A stretch of 50,664 bases of DNA from a virus, in the IMG/VR virus record IMGVR_UViG_3300035698_002915, positions 1 to 50,664 of that record; one strand, 5' to 3'. Below are positions 8,178 to 17,148 of this stretch, piece after piece. The translations under genes were made by a program, and so were the position numbers. Under the pieces are notes generated by a model. It saw nothing but the letters and a program-made list of their open reading frames with translations, made no database searches and was not told where the DNA came from. Each line of letters opens with the position of its first letter. The first letter of the stretch is position 1.

Positions 8178-8393
8178 TTAGTCCTTTTTAATACGTCCAG
8201 TAAAGCCTGAACGCAAGATAATAGTAACGATGGGCGTTACAATAATAAGCGTCTTTTCGATTTTGTCAGCAAGTTCGGGTGACGCTACGCCCCAGATAGT
8301 AATCAACGCAACTATAAGAGAAGCGATCTGTGTGGCGTTAATCTTAGAACCCAAGGGCGGGTTGATAACGTTGTCTTTTTCTTCTGGTGGCAT
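8178..8393 (-). CDS. Small two-helix membrane protein, holin candidate
   Basis: I choose the ATG at 8391-8393, because GGAG lies seven bases upstream and this ATG overlaps the TGA of the upstream gene by one base; a GTG one codon earlier is possible. The 71-residue product has a polar N-terminus, a hydrophobic helix around residues 22-38, a short charged loop, a second hydrophobic helix around 48-62, and a basic tail (GRIKKD). This is the usual look of a class II holin. It sits between neck/tail genes, where some podoviruses also encode membrane proteins of unknown role. Confidence 0.6.
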   Translation of the reverse strand: MPPEEKDNVINPPLGSKINATQIASLIVALITIWGVASPELADKIEKTLIIVTPIVTIILRSGFTGRIKKD

Positions 8394-9088
8394 CACTGCT
8401 CTCCTACGGTAAGGTCTTGATGGGCTTTTTTGATATCGTTAACGTCGTTGTTAAATAGCTGGAACAACCTAGCGCCACGATCTGTTTCACCCTTGGAATT
8501 GTACGCATGTGAAAGCGCACCGTTAGTTAACACCTCAGCATAACCTTTTGTGATCCAGTTAGTGTGTCGCTCAAAAGATTTAGCTTCGGCGTCCACTAGC
8601 AGATTGAGGTCATACCAGTCATTTGTTTGCGGGGCGCGATACTCATAAAGCGCATCTGATTCTGATAGCGTCGAACGCACTAGGCGATACTCGGCGGGGT
8701 AATACTTCATGTTTGGTGTTACACGATAGTAGGCTACATCAATCAAACGACTTGCACGACCAGAGATAATCAAGTACAATCCGCTCTCGTAGTAGAAAGA
8801 TCTAGCGTCAACCGTGACGGCTTGAACAAGACCTGGTAGCTTCCGCTTTGCGTAGAAAGCTTGATCGAGACGTACCGCTCTTGTCGTCCGATGATTGTGT
8901 GGCAAGCGTAGCGTGTGTTTTGTAGAGTGCTTAGTTAGAGCTGTACGCCACTCCACTAAGTCACTGTGATGGTGCATAGGCGTTAACCGTTTCATCGCAC
9001 GATTTACGTAGCCAACTACCGCCGGAATGTTTTGACGCATCCCTGCTGTTGTTGCTACCTCGTCTACGATTTCTGAAAAAGTTGTCAT
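8393..9088 (-). CDS. Head-tail adaptor-like protein, 231 aa (putative)
   Basis: The protein has a helical N-terminus (SEIVDEVATTAGM..VVGYVNRAMKRL), a beta-rich middle, and a helical C-terminus that includes KSFERHTNWITKGYAEVL. This arrangement resembles podovirus adaptor or tail-tubular proteins (P22 gp4 / T7 gp11 role), which bind the portal and start the tail. Its place, after the capsid gene and before the tail protein, fits. Overlaps the following membrane protein start. Family not proven. Confidence 0.5.
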   Translation of the reverse strand: MTTFSEIVDEVATTAGMRQNIPAVVGYVNRAMKRLTPMHHHSDLVEWRTALTKHSTKHTLRLPHNHRTTRAVRLDQAFYAKRKLPGLVQAVTVDARSFYYESGLYLIISGRASRLIDVAYYRVTPNMKYYPAEYRLVRSTLSESDALYEYRAPQTNDWYDLNLLVDAEAKSFERHTNWITKGYAEVLTNGALSHAYNSKGETDRGARLFQLFNNDVNDIKKAHQDLTVGEQ

Positions 9089-9104
9089 GGTTAACGCCTA
9101 TGCT

Positions 9105-9839
9105 TTAGTTGGCTGGAAACATTGAGGTTTTAGCCTCGCCGTTGCTAGATGATGACGACGCCGCAACTTTTGACTGCATCTCTAGCAACTGCTTTTTCAG
9201 CGCTTCGTTTTCAGCAACTAGCTCAGCGGCAGCTTTGCCACCTGTAGCTGGTTTGCTATCGCCCGTGTGAACCATAGAGCCGATGCCCTTGAGGTTCTGG
9301 TAAGAGCGCCCTTGATCAATGATCGAACGGTAGTGCGACACAGAGATTTCGCGAACCTGCGGTGAGATACCAGATTTGCGACGGATTGCTTTTTCGATAG
9401 CAGTACACAGTTGCACGTCATGCGTTGAAAAGACGCCTTTTTCAAAAACGATCGGTAGCGTCGAAGGACCGTCGGGTGTACGCGTACCGATGTAAAGCGT
9501 GAAGCCTTGACGGTGGCTGAGCTGTGCGTAATGACGCGGGTGCTGGTAAAGTGTCCCGTCAGCATTCTTTGCTTCCAGTAGCTCACGGACTTCGTCGGTA
9601 AGGTCAGGCTGGGAAGGCAACGAATTTTCGATGGCCGCTAGCATACCGCTGCGAACAGAAGACTGCGCTAACGTATGCAACGGGGCTGACTTCTGCGTGG
9701 TATCGTCGTAATCAGCAGTGCGCGACTCTGACGCTGCAATTTGGCCTGTTTCATCTTGGGTACGCTGGTTTTCGACAGAGAGCTTAGCCCCGCCGTCTTT
9801 TTCAACGCCCATAAACGACTGTAGTGATCCTGTGGTCAT
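9105..9839 (-). CDS. Putative head protein with C-terminal coiled coil, 244 aa
   Basis: Unknown function. The N-terminal 60 residues are low-complexity and polar, the middle (about 85-190) looks folded, and residues about 205-228 form a short leucine-zipper-like coiled coil (AELVAENEALKKQLLEM) followed by a Ser-rich tail. It is the first gene after the major capsid protein and is separated from it by a structured gap. A head completion, cement or neck protein is plausible. A GGAGAA ribosome site precedes the ATG. Confidence 0.6.
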   Translation of the reverse strand: MTTGSLQSFMGVEKDGGAKLSVENQRTQDETGQIAASESRTADYDDTTQKSAPLHTLAQSSVRSGMLAAIENSLPSQPDLTDEVRELLEAKNADGTLYQHPRHYAQLSHRQGFTLYIGTRTPDGPSTLPIVFEKGVFSTHDVQLCTAIEKAIRRKSGISPQVREISVSHYRSIIDQGRSYQNLKGIGSMVHTGDSKPATGGKAAAELVAENEALKKQLLEMQSKVAASSSSSNGEAKTSMFPAN

Positions 9840-9874
9840 GTTAATTCTCCGTAGCTGTGTTGGTTGTGTTTATT

Positions 9875-9948
9875 GAGAACTGGTAGCACAACACAACCGA
9901 ATGTGCCACCAGCCCTCTATTATCTCCTGTTAAGGAGATTTCGTTCTC
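9875..9948 (-). promoter_or_regulatory. Three-way-junction RNA structure downstream of the capsid gene
   Basis: The gap after the capsid gene folds as a closed three-way junction. GAGAAC (9875-9880) pairs with GTTCTC (9943-9948). Inside lie a ten-base arm CTGGTAGCAC (9880-9889) with GTGCCACCAG (9903-9912), one mismatch, and a perfect seven-base arm ATCTCCT (9922-9928) with AGGAGAT (9933-9939). There is no U-tract. It could be an mRNA 3'-end stabiliser or an attenuator that raises capsid over downstream proteins. Confidence 0.55.
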
Positions 9949-9951
9949 GCG

Positions 9952-11187
9952 TTAGCAACCAGGATTTGGAGAGCTAACGTGAGGATTTGCAAGGTAGAAC
10001 GGCTGGCTTTCACCAGCAACGTCGCATACGCCTGTCATGATACCACATGTTAGCTCACCTTTGAGACACATGGTCATTTCAGTAATAAGGCCGCCGATGT
10101 GCGCGTCAACGCCGTCGTTACCTTGTGCGCCCATGTGATCATGCTTACCTTCGTACAGATACTTGATCGAGATAGCATCTGGGTGAAGGATGATCAGGTC
10201 ATTCTTGTAGCCCGGAACTTCGGACAGAATGTCGTGGGGAACCAGCTCAATGGAACCGTGCGGTGTAACCCACTTGGTAACATCTTGGCCGTAGAAGTCT
10301 TGGGTGCCGTCTACCATGTACTGCGTGGACAAACGAGCCAAGCGGTTAACCAAGGTAATGAACCCACGACCACAGATTGCGATACGACGGTTTGACTTGC
10401 CTTCGATGGAACGCGAGAAGATACGCTCAAGGAAGTTGTCCAACATAGGCGCTGTTAGCACCCCGTCGTAAGGCGCTGCGATGTTAGTGCAGATTTGGCG
10501 ATACAGGCCGTCCATTGTACGCAAAGGCTGCGAGTTCTGGAAAGACATGGACTTAACGCCGAACAACATTGTCATTTCAATGTCACGAACGTGCATCATC
10601 ATGGCTTCTGTTTTCAAGCGTTGTACCAGACCACCTTCACGGTAGTTCAACTGCGCAGCGGTACGGGTAACAGCCCACGTGTTGCGGAAAATCTGGTTGT
10701 AGTTGAACTTCGTTGTGTGGTAGAACGATACTGGGTCAGGACGTTCAGAACCTTCTGGGAAGGCTGTACCAATACGCTGGATAACAACGTCAGACGCGTC
10801 GTTAGGCATCAGTGGTGCTTTTGTCGTATCGCCGAAGCCGCGTTCAACGGTAACAACGTTACCCTCGATACCGCGAACAAAGATGATTTCGCCAGTTTCG
10901 ATAACCATGAACAGAGTGTTCTCGGTAACCCAAGATGTGTCCGCAAAAGTCAGGACGCAGCCAGTCGGATCACCGTGGTTAAAGACAATGCCGTTAACGC
11001 CTGTGATGTGCTGCTTCTCGGACCATTCGATACGAACGTCGTTGTAGTTGCGATCTGCTTTCGCGCCTAACGCCGTAATGAGTGGGGCCATGTTGGCTGA
11101 TCCGTAGTGGATCATAGCGCCTTCAAAGCCTTTCTTTACGAGAGACGGGTCAGCATCGACCGTTGCGAAGATACCATGTTGTGCCAT
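9952..11187 (-). CDS. Major capsid protein, SU10/DUF5309-like
   Basis: A 411-residue protein that follows the scaffold and precedes neck genes, as expected for the major capsid protein. Its sequence has the features of the DUF5309 / SU10-type capsid family: an early ALGAKA..YNDVRIEWSEKQ segment, a beta-rich insertion (residues about 60-140), the FYHTTKFNYNQIFRNTWAVTRTA helix region (about 155-180), and a late HPDAISIKYLYEG strand. This family is an HK97-fold shell protein used by several podoviruses. No delta domain is evident at the N-terminus, consistent with a separate scaffold gene upstream. Confidence 0.8.
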   Translation of the reverse strand: MAQHGIFATVDADPSLVKKGFEGAMIHYGSANMAPLITALGAKADRNYNDVRIEWSEKQHITGVNGIVFNHGDPTGCVLTFADTSWVTENTLFMVIETGEIIFVRGIEGNVVTVERGFGDTTKAPLMPNDASDVVIQRIGTAFPEGSERPDPVSFYHTTKFNYNQIFRNTWAVTRTAAQLNYREGGLVQRLKTEAMMMHVRDIEMTMLFGVKSMSFQNSQPLRTMDGLYRQICTNIAAPYDGVLTAPMLDNFLERIFSRSIEGKSNRRIAICGRGFITLVNRLARLSTQYMVDGTQDFYGQDVTKWVTPHGSIELVPHDILSEVPGYKNDLIILHPDAISIKYLYEGKHDHMGAQGNDGVDAHIGGLITEMTMCLKGELTCGIMTGVCDVAGESQPFYLANPHVSSPNPGC

Positions 11188-11225
11188 TGAAAACTCCTTG
11201 GCTTGTTGCCGACCCGCCTAACTGC

Positions 11226-11978
11226 TTATGGTGCAGGTGCGTAGTCGTTAAGATCGAATGCTTCGCTACCAGAATCGGCAGTGAAGGGTTGTGCTTTGCT
11301 GGTAGCCTTCTTTTTAAGGTTACCAAAAATCATGTCTACCGCAGCAAACGCTTGGTCTTCGTTAGCACCGCCGTCAATCGCTTTTTGCAAGTGATCACGT
11401 ACCGTACCTTTGTGCGCCGCGTAGTCAGGATGCTGGGCTAAGAAGTTATCCCAGACTTTGTCGCTGGTATTCATATTACCAACTTGTTGCATAACGCGAG
11501 CTTCTGTTTGGCTAATGATCTCAGGGATGAGATCCAACACAGACGTTAGCGCGCGTTCCACTGCTTTGTTCGCCGTAGTACCCATAGCATCAACGATACC
11601 AGACAAGTCGCCGTTTTGCAACTTCTCGCCGATATCAGCCAGGTCAACGCCTTCGGTAATGGAATCCCCTTTGAAGCTCTGCATAAGCTGCGTTACAACT
11701 GCGTTAGCCTTTGGAGTACCGTCGGCGTTAGTGTCTGCGGTAGCTGTCGTTTGCGGTTGCGTACCGTTACCTTGCGATTGGTCCCCGCTAGAGTTTTGAT
11801 TATCACCGATTACAACGCCGCTTGTCAACTGGTGAACCAGTGTTTCAATGTTGTCATTTGGGTTGGTATTATTTGTGTTACCATCGGTATTCGTTGCAGA
11901 GGCGTTTCCAGTGTTATTGCTGGCGTCTCCTGCTGGTGTTGCGAAGATGTTACCGCCGGGTGTTGATGATGCAGACAT
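11226..11978 (-). CDS. Capsid scaffolding protein (putative)
   Basis: A 250-residue protein with a low-complexity N-terminus rich in Asn, Thr, Gly and Gln, a helical middle, and an acidic C-terminus (LNDYAPAP). It lies between portal and major capsid protein, the standard place for a scaffold in podoviruses, and its helical, polar composition fits. There is no protease domain. A ribosome site (AAGGAA) is eight bases before the ATG. The call rests mainly on synteny and composition. Confidence 0.65.
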   Translation of the reverse strand: MSASSTPGGNIFATPAGDASNNTGNASATNTDGNTNNTNPNDNIETLVHQLTSGVVIGDNQNSSGDQSQGNGTQPQTTATADTNADGTPKANAVVTQLMQSFKGDSITEGVDLADIGEKLQNGDLSGIVDAMGTTANKAVERALTSVLDLIPEIISQTEARVMQQVGNMNTSDKVWDNFLAQHPDYAAHKGTVRDHLQKAIDGGANEDQAFAAVDMIFGNLKKKATSKAQPFTADSGSEAFDLNDYAPAP

Positions 11979-12043
11979 AGCTTAGTTCCTTGTAGGCTGT
12001 GTTTAATTGAGGTAGTGTTGGGTGTTCTTATATAACAATTTAT

Positions 12044-12181
12044 CACGTGGAGCCTTCGAGATAAGTTGACAGGCAAGCTACCATCGGTCGGGTAAACCCT
12101 ACGGTCAGATCTGCGATCTGTCCTTGCGTCCATCCTTATCCCGATAGTAGTAAACCCGTAAACCCACCTCTTATCCCCGCG
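12044..12181 (+). ncRNA. Repeated structured element, copy 1 (family of at least five)
   Basis: Lies in the portal-scaffold gap, opposite in sense to the late mRNA. It opens with CACGTGGA (12044-12051), followed by the shared GGAGCCTTCG block, and closes with CCCACCT and TCCCCGCG (12174-12181), which pairs six of eight bases with the start. An inner stem joins CGAGATAAG (12057-12065) to CTTATCCCG (12135-12143), nine pairs with one G-U. Within it are the hairpin GGG-TAAA-CCC (12090-12099) and the hairpin CAGATC-TGC-GATCTG (12106-12120), which has the family's three-base loop. Which strand is the functional RNA is not known; the type is my inference. Confidence 0.6.
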
Positions 12182-12196
12182 AAAATTCTTATCGGG

Positions 12197-14341
12197 TTAG
12201 CGTGCGGGCTGTTGCGGGGCTGTACCTCCTTCTTGCCCTTCTTGCTCTGCCATGACCTGCTGTAACAACTGATAGGCCATGTTCTTTTCTTCTTGACCTA
12301 ACGCATCAAACGGTGTCTTGTACTTGAACGCGCCTAGGTCGATGTGTGCGCCTTCCATCTTCAACAAGTAACCAGTCATAGCCACGAGGTCAATCTGTTG
12401 CTGTATCTCCCGCGATTGGAAGCCGTACTGCAATAGCGTCTGCAAACGGTCAGCAATAGCAATAGTATCAATCCCACGTAGTCCATCGCTAACAGCAATG
12501 TCTAGTTCGAGGTTCTCAAATACCGTTGGGTCAATCGAGGTTACTTCCCCGTTACCGTCAAAGATACTGATAGCCTTCTGGTAGTTGATAATGTCTTGCG
12601 TGTGCATGAAAGAACTAGGCTCTACCAGTTCCTCATGAATAATCCGAGCTAGAACAAACACAGGCAAGTTCTGCTGTTGTGATACTGAACGCGATTGGTG
12701 CGTTACTGGGCGGTTCAAGTTAGCCAACGCGTCAACAGAGTTCGTCGGGAACACGTCTTGCATCTTAGCTTGAATGTGCTGGTCGGCCAGTAACGGGGCG
12801 TTGTTAACAGGATGCCCTTGAACGTTATGGATCAACTGCGAGATATGACGCTTCTCGTCCATGCTAGCAGCATCAACGCCAATGTGTCCAGAGCTAGGGT
12901 CAGCCATTTGATCAAGACTGATACGGGACTTATCGTAATACGTAACGCCTTTGTTTTTGTCACTGCGCGCTTGCTTCATAAAGATGTTCATCAAAGAAGA
13001 GCTAGCTTCTTGGAACGGCATCAGTAATTCAGCGATAGACAAGCTCAGTGTCTTGCTAAGCTCTGTCTTAGGACGCGTAATATTGCAAGGCAGCAACCCG
13101 TGTGATAGCGCGTCAGGCTGTGCGTATACGATATCATTGCCGTTAAGAATCTTAAAGCGCCAGATTTCCAGCATACCAGCATCGCCTGCAACACGACCAC
13201 CCGCACCAGCAGGTAGCCCAAAGTCAGCAGGATCAATGCGGATAGTTATCGTCAACAACTCGTTCGCAGCGTTAGCTTTTTCGTTAAGTGTGCTTGATCC
13301 GCTGTTAACGTATCTTTTCAGGTCAAAAGCACTGTCATTCTCAGGCACTTCGTTGTCGTTCGTGACCTTAGATAGCTGAGTTCGGAAGTCTGGACGGTGT
13401 GTATACAGCCCGACGGTAGCCCCATTGGCAATACCGAAGCGTTGTCCACGTTTACCAGCGTAGAAGTTGTTCTTGTTACCTGATAACGTCGGCTTACCCT
13501 GATCCACAACATACGTCCGTAGCGCGTCACGCATTTCCTTTGGTAGCAGAATCTCGCCACGTTCGCCCATACGGATAAGGTCAAACTCAGAGTGCATGTC
13601 AACTGTAGCATAGAACTGCGCGTCCATTGCATAGTCTTCGGTGTTAACGTTTGTATCAAGGATCGTGTTAAACAAATCCAAGTGGCGAATTTGTGTACCT
13701 TCTTTGATAACGGCACCACGCGTATTCGACGACATGTCCTGCGGGTTAGGGCGGACTTTACCACGGATACCAGTCACAGTCTTCCATGCGACTTCGTTGA
13801 TACCAAGGTTATAGGCGATAGCGTCGTGAATGATCCGGTAGTAATTGGTGTAGTGCTTGAACTGCTTTGCGTGAACGTTCATAACTTCTACAAACGCGCC
13901 AGTCTCTTTCTGCTTCTCAGGGTTAACTTCAACAGAACCGTACATCTGGCGGGCAGGGAATAGCACGTTCATCACGTTAACAGTAATGTCGTTAACATGT
14001 CCCAGTGTCTTTGGGTAGCGCAAGTCGCTAACGAAGTCGCTTTCACCTTTGGCGTAAGAAATCTCACGTTGCTTCTCTGCCCCAGAGTTTGCAGTAGCAG
14101 CGGCCATGTTGTAAAGCACGTTGGAGTAGTTAACAGTCCGGTTTTGATGCTCACAAACAGCGGGTGCTATCTTGGTCATTAAAGCATCAAGGATATCACC
14201 TACCTTCTTCTTTGTGACTTTCTTACCACCAAGATAGTAGTTGTCATCTTCGGTGATCCCAAACGCACTGTGGCCGTGTCCAATAACAGCCTTAGTGGTT
14301 ACTGGGTACGCGTTGTTCTTTTTCTTAGTACGACGTGCCAT
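12197..14341 (-). CDS. Portal protein, podovirus type
   Basis: A 714-residue protein directly after the large terminase (three-base gap), with a length close to the 725-residue P22 portal. It begins with a basic segment, then a mixed helical region. Segments typical of the portal core include the FPARQMYGSVEVNP and NYYRIIHDAIAYNLGINEVAWK region (residues about 125-190). It ends in a Gln/Glu-rich helical barrel-like tail (MAYQLLQQVMAEQEGQEG). It forms the dodecameric packaging and tail-attachment ring. I rely on order, length and these segments. Confidence 0.8.
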   Translation of the reverse strand: MARRTKKKNNAYPVTTKAVIGHGHSAFGITEDDNYYLGGKKVTKKKVGDILDALMTKIAPAVCEHQNRTVNYSNVLYNMAAATANSGAEKQREISYAKGESDFVSDLRYPKTLGHVNDITVNVMNVLFPARQMYGSVEVNPEKQKETGAFVEVMNVHAKQFKHYTNYYRIIHDAIAYNLGINEVAWKTVTGIRGKVRPNPQDMSSNTRGAVIKEGTQIRHLDLFNTILDTNVNTEDYAMDAQFYATVDMHSEFDLIRMGERGEILLPKEMRDALRTYVVDQGKPTLSGNKNNFYAGKRGQRFGIANGATVGLYTHRPDFRTQLSKVTNDNEVPENDSAFDLKRYVNSGSSTLNEKANAANELLTITIRIDPADFGLPAGAGGRVAGDAGMLEIWRFKILNGNDIVYAQPDALSHGLLPCNITRPKTELSKTLSLSIAELLMPFQEASSSLMNIFMKQARSDKNKGVTYYDKSRISLDQMADPSSGHIGVDAASMDEKRHISQLIHNVQGHPVNNAPLLADQHIQAKMQDVFPTNSVDALANLNRPVTHQSRSVSQQQNLPVFVLARIIHEELVEPSSFMHTQDIINYQKAISIFDGNGEVTSIDPTVFENLELDIAVSDGLRGIDTIAIADRLQTLLQYGFQSREIQQQIDLVAMTGYLLKMEGAHIDLGAFKYKTPFDALGQEEKNMAYQLLQQVMAEQEGQEGGTAPQQPAR

Positions 14342-14344
14342 GAT

Positions 14345-15970
14345 TTAATTCCTTGCGTGTAGTTGGTTAGCGTAAGCTTGGTCAGCCTCGCGTAGTTGTG
14401 TGCTTAGCTCAACGTCTACTAGCTCTGCCATTTCCATGACGTAACGTTCAATCATCTGTAGAACGTAAGCGCAGCAGTCAGGCCGATCGTCGTCGTTAGT
14501 CTTACTGTGGATATCGAACTTAATCATATCCTCAATAACGCCAAAGTCTTTCATGCTAAACCCGTACAAGCCAGACTTAACCATGTTAGCGAATGCGATA
14601 ATACGAGTAGCTTTAGCCTTCTTACCAGTAGTCAACGGCAAGAACTTCATACGACGGAGGCCAGCACGACCAGCTTCTACCTCGCAGACTTGTCTTAACG
14701 CTTCTTGGTAACCTTCAGTTTCAATGCCGACAGTTAGCACCTTCCACTTAGCCGCCATTTTCATGATCTCAGCATAAGTCTCAAAAGGCCCTTTACCCTT
14801 AAACGCTACTATCTCAGCTAACTGCCATGTGCTACCTTTGTACACGTGAACAGCCACAACGGCACTATCAGCATAGGCCATATTGGCAGTGATAGCAGGA
14901 TCGACAGTAATGCACCGTAGCATAATAAGCGGATCATCAGGTTGGACTTCCTCTACGAACTTAACATCTTGTGACTTTAAGATAGCGCTAGCCTCGCTAA
15001 GAGGCATGTTCATCATTTCGCACAACCATGTGTGCATCTTACGGTTTTCGATATACTCTAGCAGGTCAAGTCTTAGCTGCTGCAAACTCCAACGAGCAGG
15101 CCATAACGGCTTACCAGACTTAGTAATAGCGCTCAACTTTGTGCTAATCCAGTACTTACTGTGCAAGTTATCACCAAGGAGCGACTTGTTACTAACATAG
15201 TTCCCGATTTGAATAGTTTTGCTACGACGGCGATCCAACGCTTTACGCAAAGTCCCGTAGTACCACGTTGTGATACCAGCATAACCCATGCGGTTCTCTT
15301 CACCTTCTTCGGCAGACTCGATATCGTCTAAGATCAAGATATCAGGACGTTTGTTATTGATGTTCATACCACGCACAGACTGGCCTACACCCATAGCGCG
15401 GATAATGATAGTCTTAGCACACCATACTAGCGTGTACTCACCTTTAGCTTCACCGTTTTGACCGAACACAGCGTTACCGTATATCTGTTGGATCAACGGA
15501 CGGCGGATCATGTCAGCAATGTCTTTACACGCGTTAGCTGCCATAGTGTTAGTATGACAAACGTACAGTAAGAAACGATATGGAGTGTAGATCATCAGCC
15601 AGACACAAGCAATCTTAGCTAGCGTGGTCTTTGCGTGATCTCGTGGCCATGCGATAGCAAGCTGAAAGATATCTTCCGCTGTCATCTGCTTTAAGCCAAA
15701 AATATGAAAAGGAGGTACACCGTGTTCGATGCCTTCTTCCTCGTACAGGAACAAGTAAACAAAGCTCTCGAAGTCAACCTTTAACATCGCCTTCAACGTA
15801 TCAACATCGGTGTTAACAGGTATCGTCGAGTTGTAGTCGAGGACTTCTTGGCCTAGCTCTTTAGCTTCTGACTTCTGCTTGCGTAGCGCATCGGCTCTAA
15901 CTTGCTCAGAGATAAAACCACTAAGATCATTCTCTGTGCCAAATCCACCAGTGCTAGCAGTCGTGTCCAT
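14345..15970 (-). CDS. terL: Terminase large subunit
   Basis: A 541-residue DNA-packaging motor. The ATPase half has the Walker A-type segment WPRDHAKTT (residues 108-116), the conserved Arg-Gly (R200, G201), and Walker B ILILDDIE (211-218). The RNase H-like nuclease half has the acidic residues expected: D357 in VDPAI, E417/E419 in GIETEG, and the C-terminal Asp cluster DDDRPD near residue 500. It sits between the small terminase and portal. The nuclease cuts concatemers during packaging. This is one of the safest calls in the window. Confidence 0.95.
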   Translation of the reverse strand: MDTTASTGGFGTENDLSGFISEQVRADALRKQKSEAKELGQEVLDYNSTIPVNTDVDTLKAMLKVDFESFVYLFLYEEEGIEHGVPPFHIFGLKQMTAEDIFQLAIAWPRDHAKTTLAKIACVWLMIYTPYRFLLYVCHTNTMAANACKDIADMIRRPLIQQIYGNAVFGQNGEAKGEYTLVWCAKTIIIRAMGVGQSVRGMNINNKRPDILILDDIESAEEGEENRMGYAGITTWYYGTLRKALDRRRSKTIQIGNYVSNKSLLGDNLHSKYWISTKLSAITKSGKPLWPARWSLQQLRLDLLEYIENRKMHTWLCEMMNMPLSEASAILKSQDVKFVEEVQPDDPLIMLRCITVDPAITANMAYADSAVVAVHVYKGSTWQLAEIVAFKGKGPFETYAEIMKMAAKWKVLTVGIETEGYQEALRQVCEVEAGRAGLRRMKFLPLTTGKKAKATRIIAFANMVKSGLYGFSMKDFGVIEDMIKFDIHSKTNDDDRPDCCAYVLQMIERYVMEMAELVDVELSTQLREADQAYANQLHARN

Positions 15971-15974
15971 GATC

Positions 15975-16694
15975 CTAACCCGCAGATGTAGCGATACCAG
16001 CCGCAGCTAGTTCCGCATCTGTAGCGTCGTTCATGTTACCGTCTTCAAAGATAGTCCCTAGTACGCTGTCAACGCTTGCAACTTGGGCTACGTCTTCGTC
16101 TAGGTTAACATCAAAAATCTGCTGTACGTCTTCAAGATTAACGCTAGCCAAGTCCGTAGCTTCGAAGTTCTGCTGTGCGGCAGCTTCATGTTCAATGATC
16201 TTACCGCCAGAGTTACTGATCTCCTGCATACGGTTAACTAGCACAGTAGGCATCGAGATATTGATAACGTTCTGCCCACCAGCACCAACTTCCAGCACAC
16301 CATCACCAAAGCGCCCGTTCTTATTGCGTTCAGCTAGTATCCCGTGACGACGTTTCGCCATGTTAGACTGCTTAGCAATCGCTAGCTTTTCCATTGGTGA
16401 CATCCCGTCAACGTTATGCTGTAGATCAAACATCAAGTGGCCTAACGCCTTTAACTCGATATCTTGCCAAGCACTGTCCAAACCGATATCATCGACTTGT
16501 ATCTGTGATGTTAACTCACTAGCTAACGCTTTATAACGAGGGTCTTGCTTTAACAGAGCTATCTCTGCGACACCGATACCACAAGAGATAGCCACCGCAG
16601 CGTCAGTAACACCTTCGGCAAACAGTCTAGCTGCTGCACCGATCTGATCGTCGTTAAACTGATCCATGTTATCACTGATCGCTAAGGTACTCAT
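15975..16694 (-). CDS. terS: Terminase small subunit (putative)
   Basis: First gene of the leftward late block, four bases before the large terminase. I place the start at ATG 16692-16694 because AAGGAT lies just upstream; a longer frame would need a TTG at 16718 inside the leader stem region. The 239-residue product has an N-terminal helix-turn-helix-like segment (about residues 14-50, QIGAAARLFAEGVTDAAVA then a second helix), a helical middle for oligomerisation, and an acidic, low-complexity C-terminus. These fit a small terminase that binds pac/cos DNA and recruits the large subunit. Sequence identity of the family is not certain; order is. Confidence 0.75.
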   Translation of the reverse strand: MSTLAISDNMDQFNDDQIGAAARLFAEGVTDAAVAISCGIGVAEIALLKQDPRYKALASELTSQIQVDDIGLDSAWQDIELKALGHLMFDLQHNVDGMSPMEKLAIAKQSNMAKRRHGILAERNKNGRFGDGVLEVGAGGQNVINISMPTVLVNRMQEISNSGGKIIEHEAAAQQNFEATDLASVNLEDVQQIFDVNLDEDVAQVASVDSVLGTIFEDGNMNDATDAELAAAGIATSAG

Positions 16695-16720
16695 CTGGGC
16701 AATCCTTATCCTAGGCAAGA

Positions 16721-16794
16721 GCTAACGTCGTATCTCCAGCGTGATAGTAAAACTCAAAAAACCAACACACTGTCTACCGAGATACGACGTTAGC
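16721..16794 (-). promoter_or_regulatory. 16-bp perfect inverted repeat in the late-operon leader
   Basis: GCTAACGTCGTATCTC (16721-16736) is repeated in perfect inversion as GAGATACGACGTTAGC (16779-16794), with a 42-base loop containing T-runs on the late mRNA. The structure ends about 25 bases before the terminase start. It could be an operator at the DNA level or a leader stem-loop controlling the first late genes. Confidence 0.7.
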
Positions 16795-17148
16795 GACTTC
16801 GCCCGAAGCCGTGAGGAAGCTAGGACAGGCACCCTGCTCAACCTCACTCTTAGACACTACTCTGAACAGTAACACCCCACAACCCCTTAAATTACATTTT
16901 GCTAATTTATTTTTAAAACCCACCTCCCACACCCAAATTCCCCTCGCGCGTGTATAGTAGTCACTAACCCAAACCCTAGCACCTCTCTTTTTTTGTATAC
17001 CCTACCACCTCCCAATACCTCTCTCCCTATTCTCACATGCTAGCATACTACTATCAATCCCGTTATTGTATATTTTATTAGTATTTTTCGGGGGTAGTCT
17101 TTATATAGAACCCGCACCTCTGCACTCTTGGGGGAAGCATACCCCTTT

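Noticed and set aside
10495-11070. 191-codon reading frame opposite the major capsid gene
   Set aside because: Antisense to the capsid gene; composition (many Val, Arg, His) is a mirror of the real codons.
11825-12133. 102-codon frame extending the scaffold region upstream
   Set aside because: It runs through the structured element at 12044-12181 and overlaps the scaffold gene in another frame; no ribosome site.
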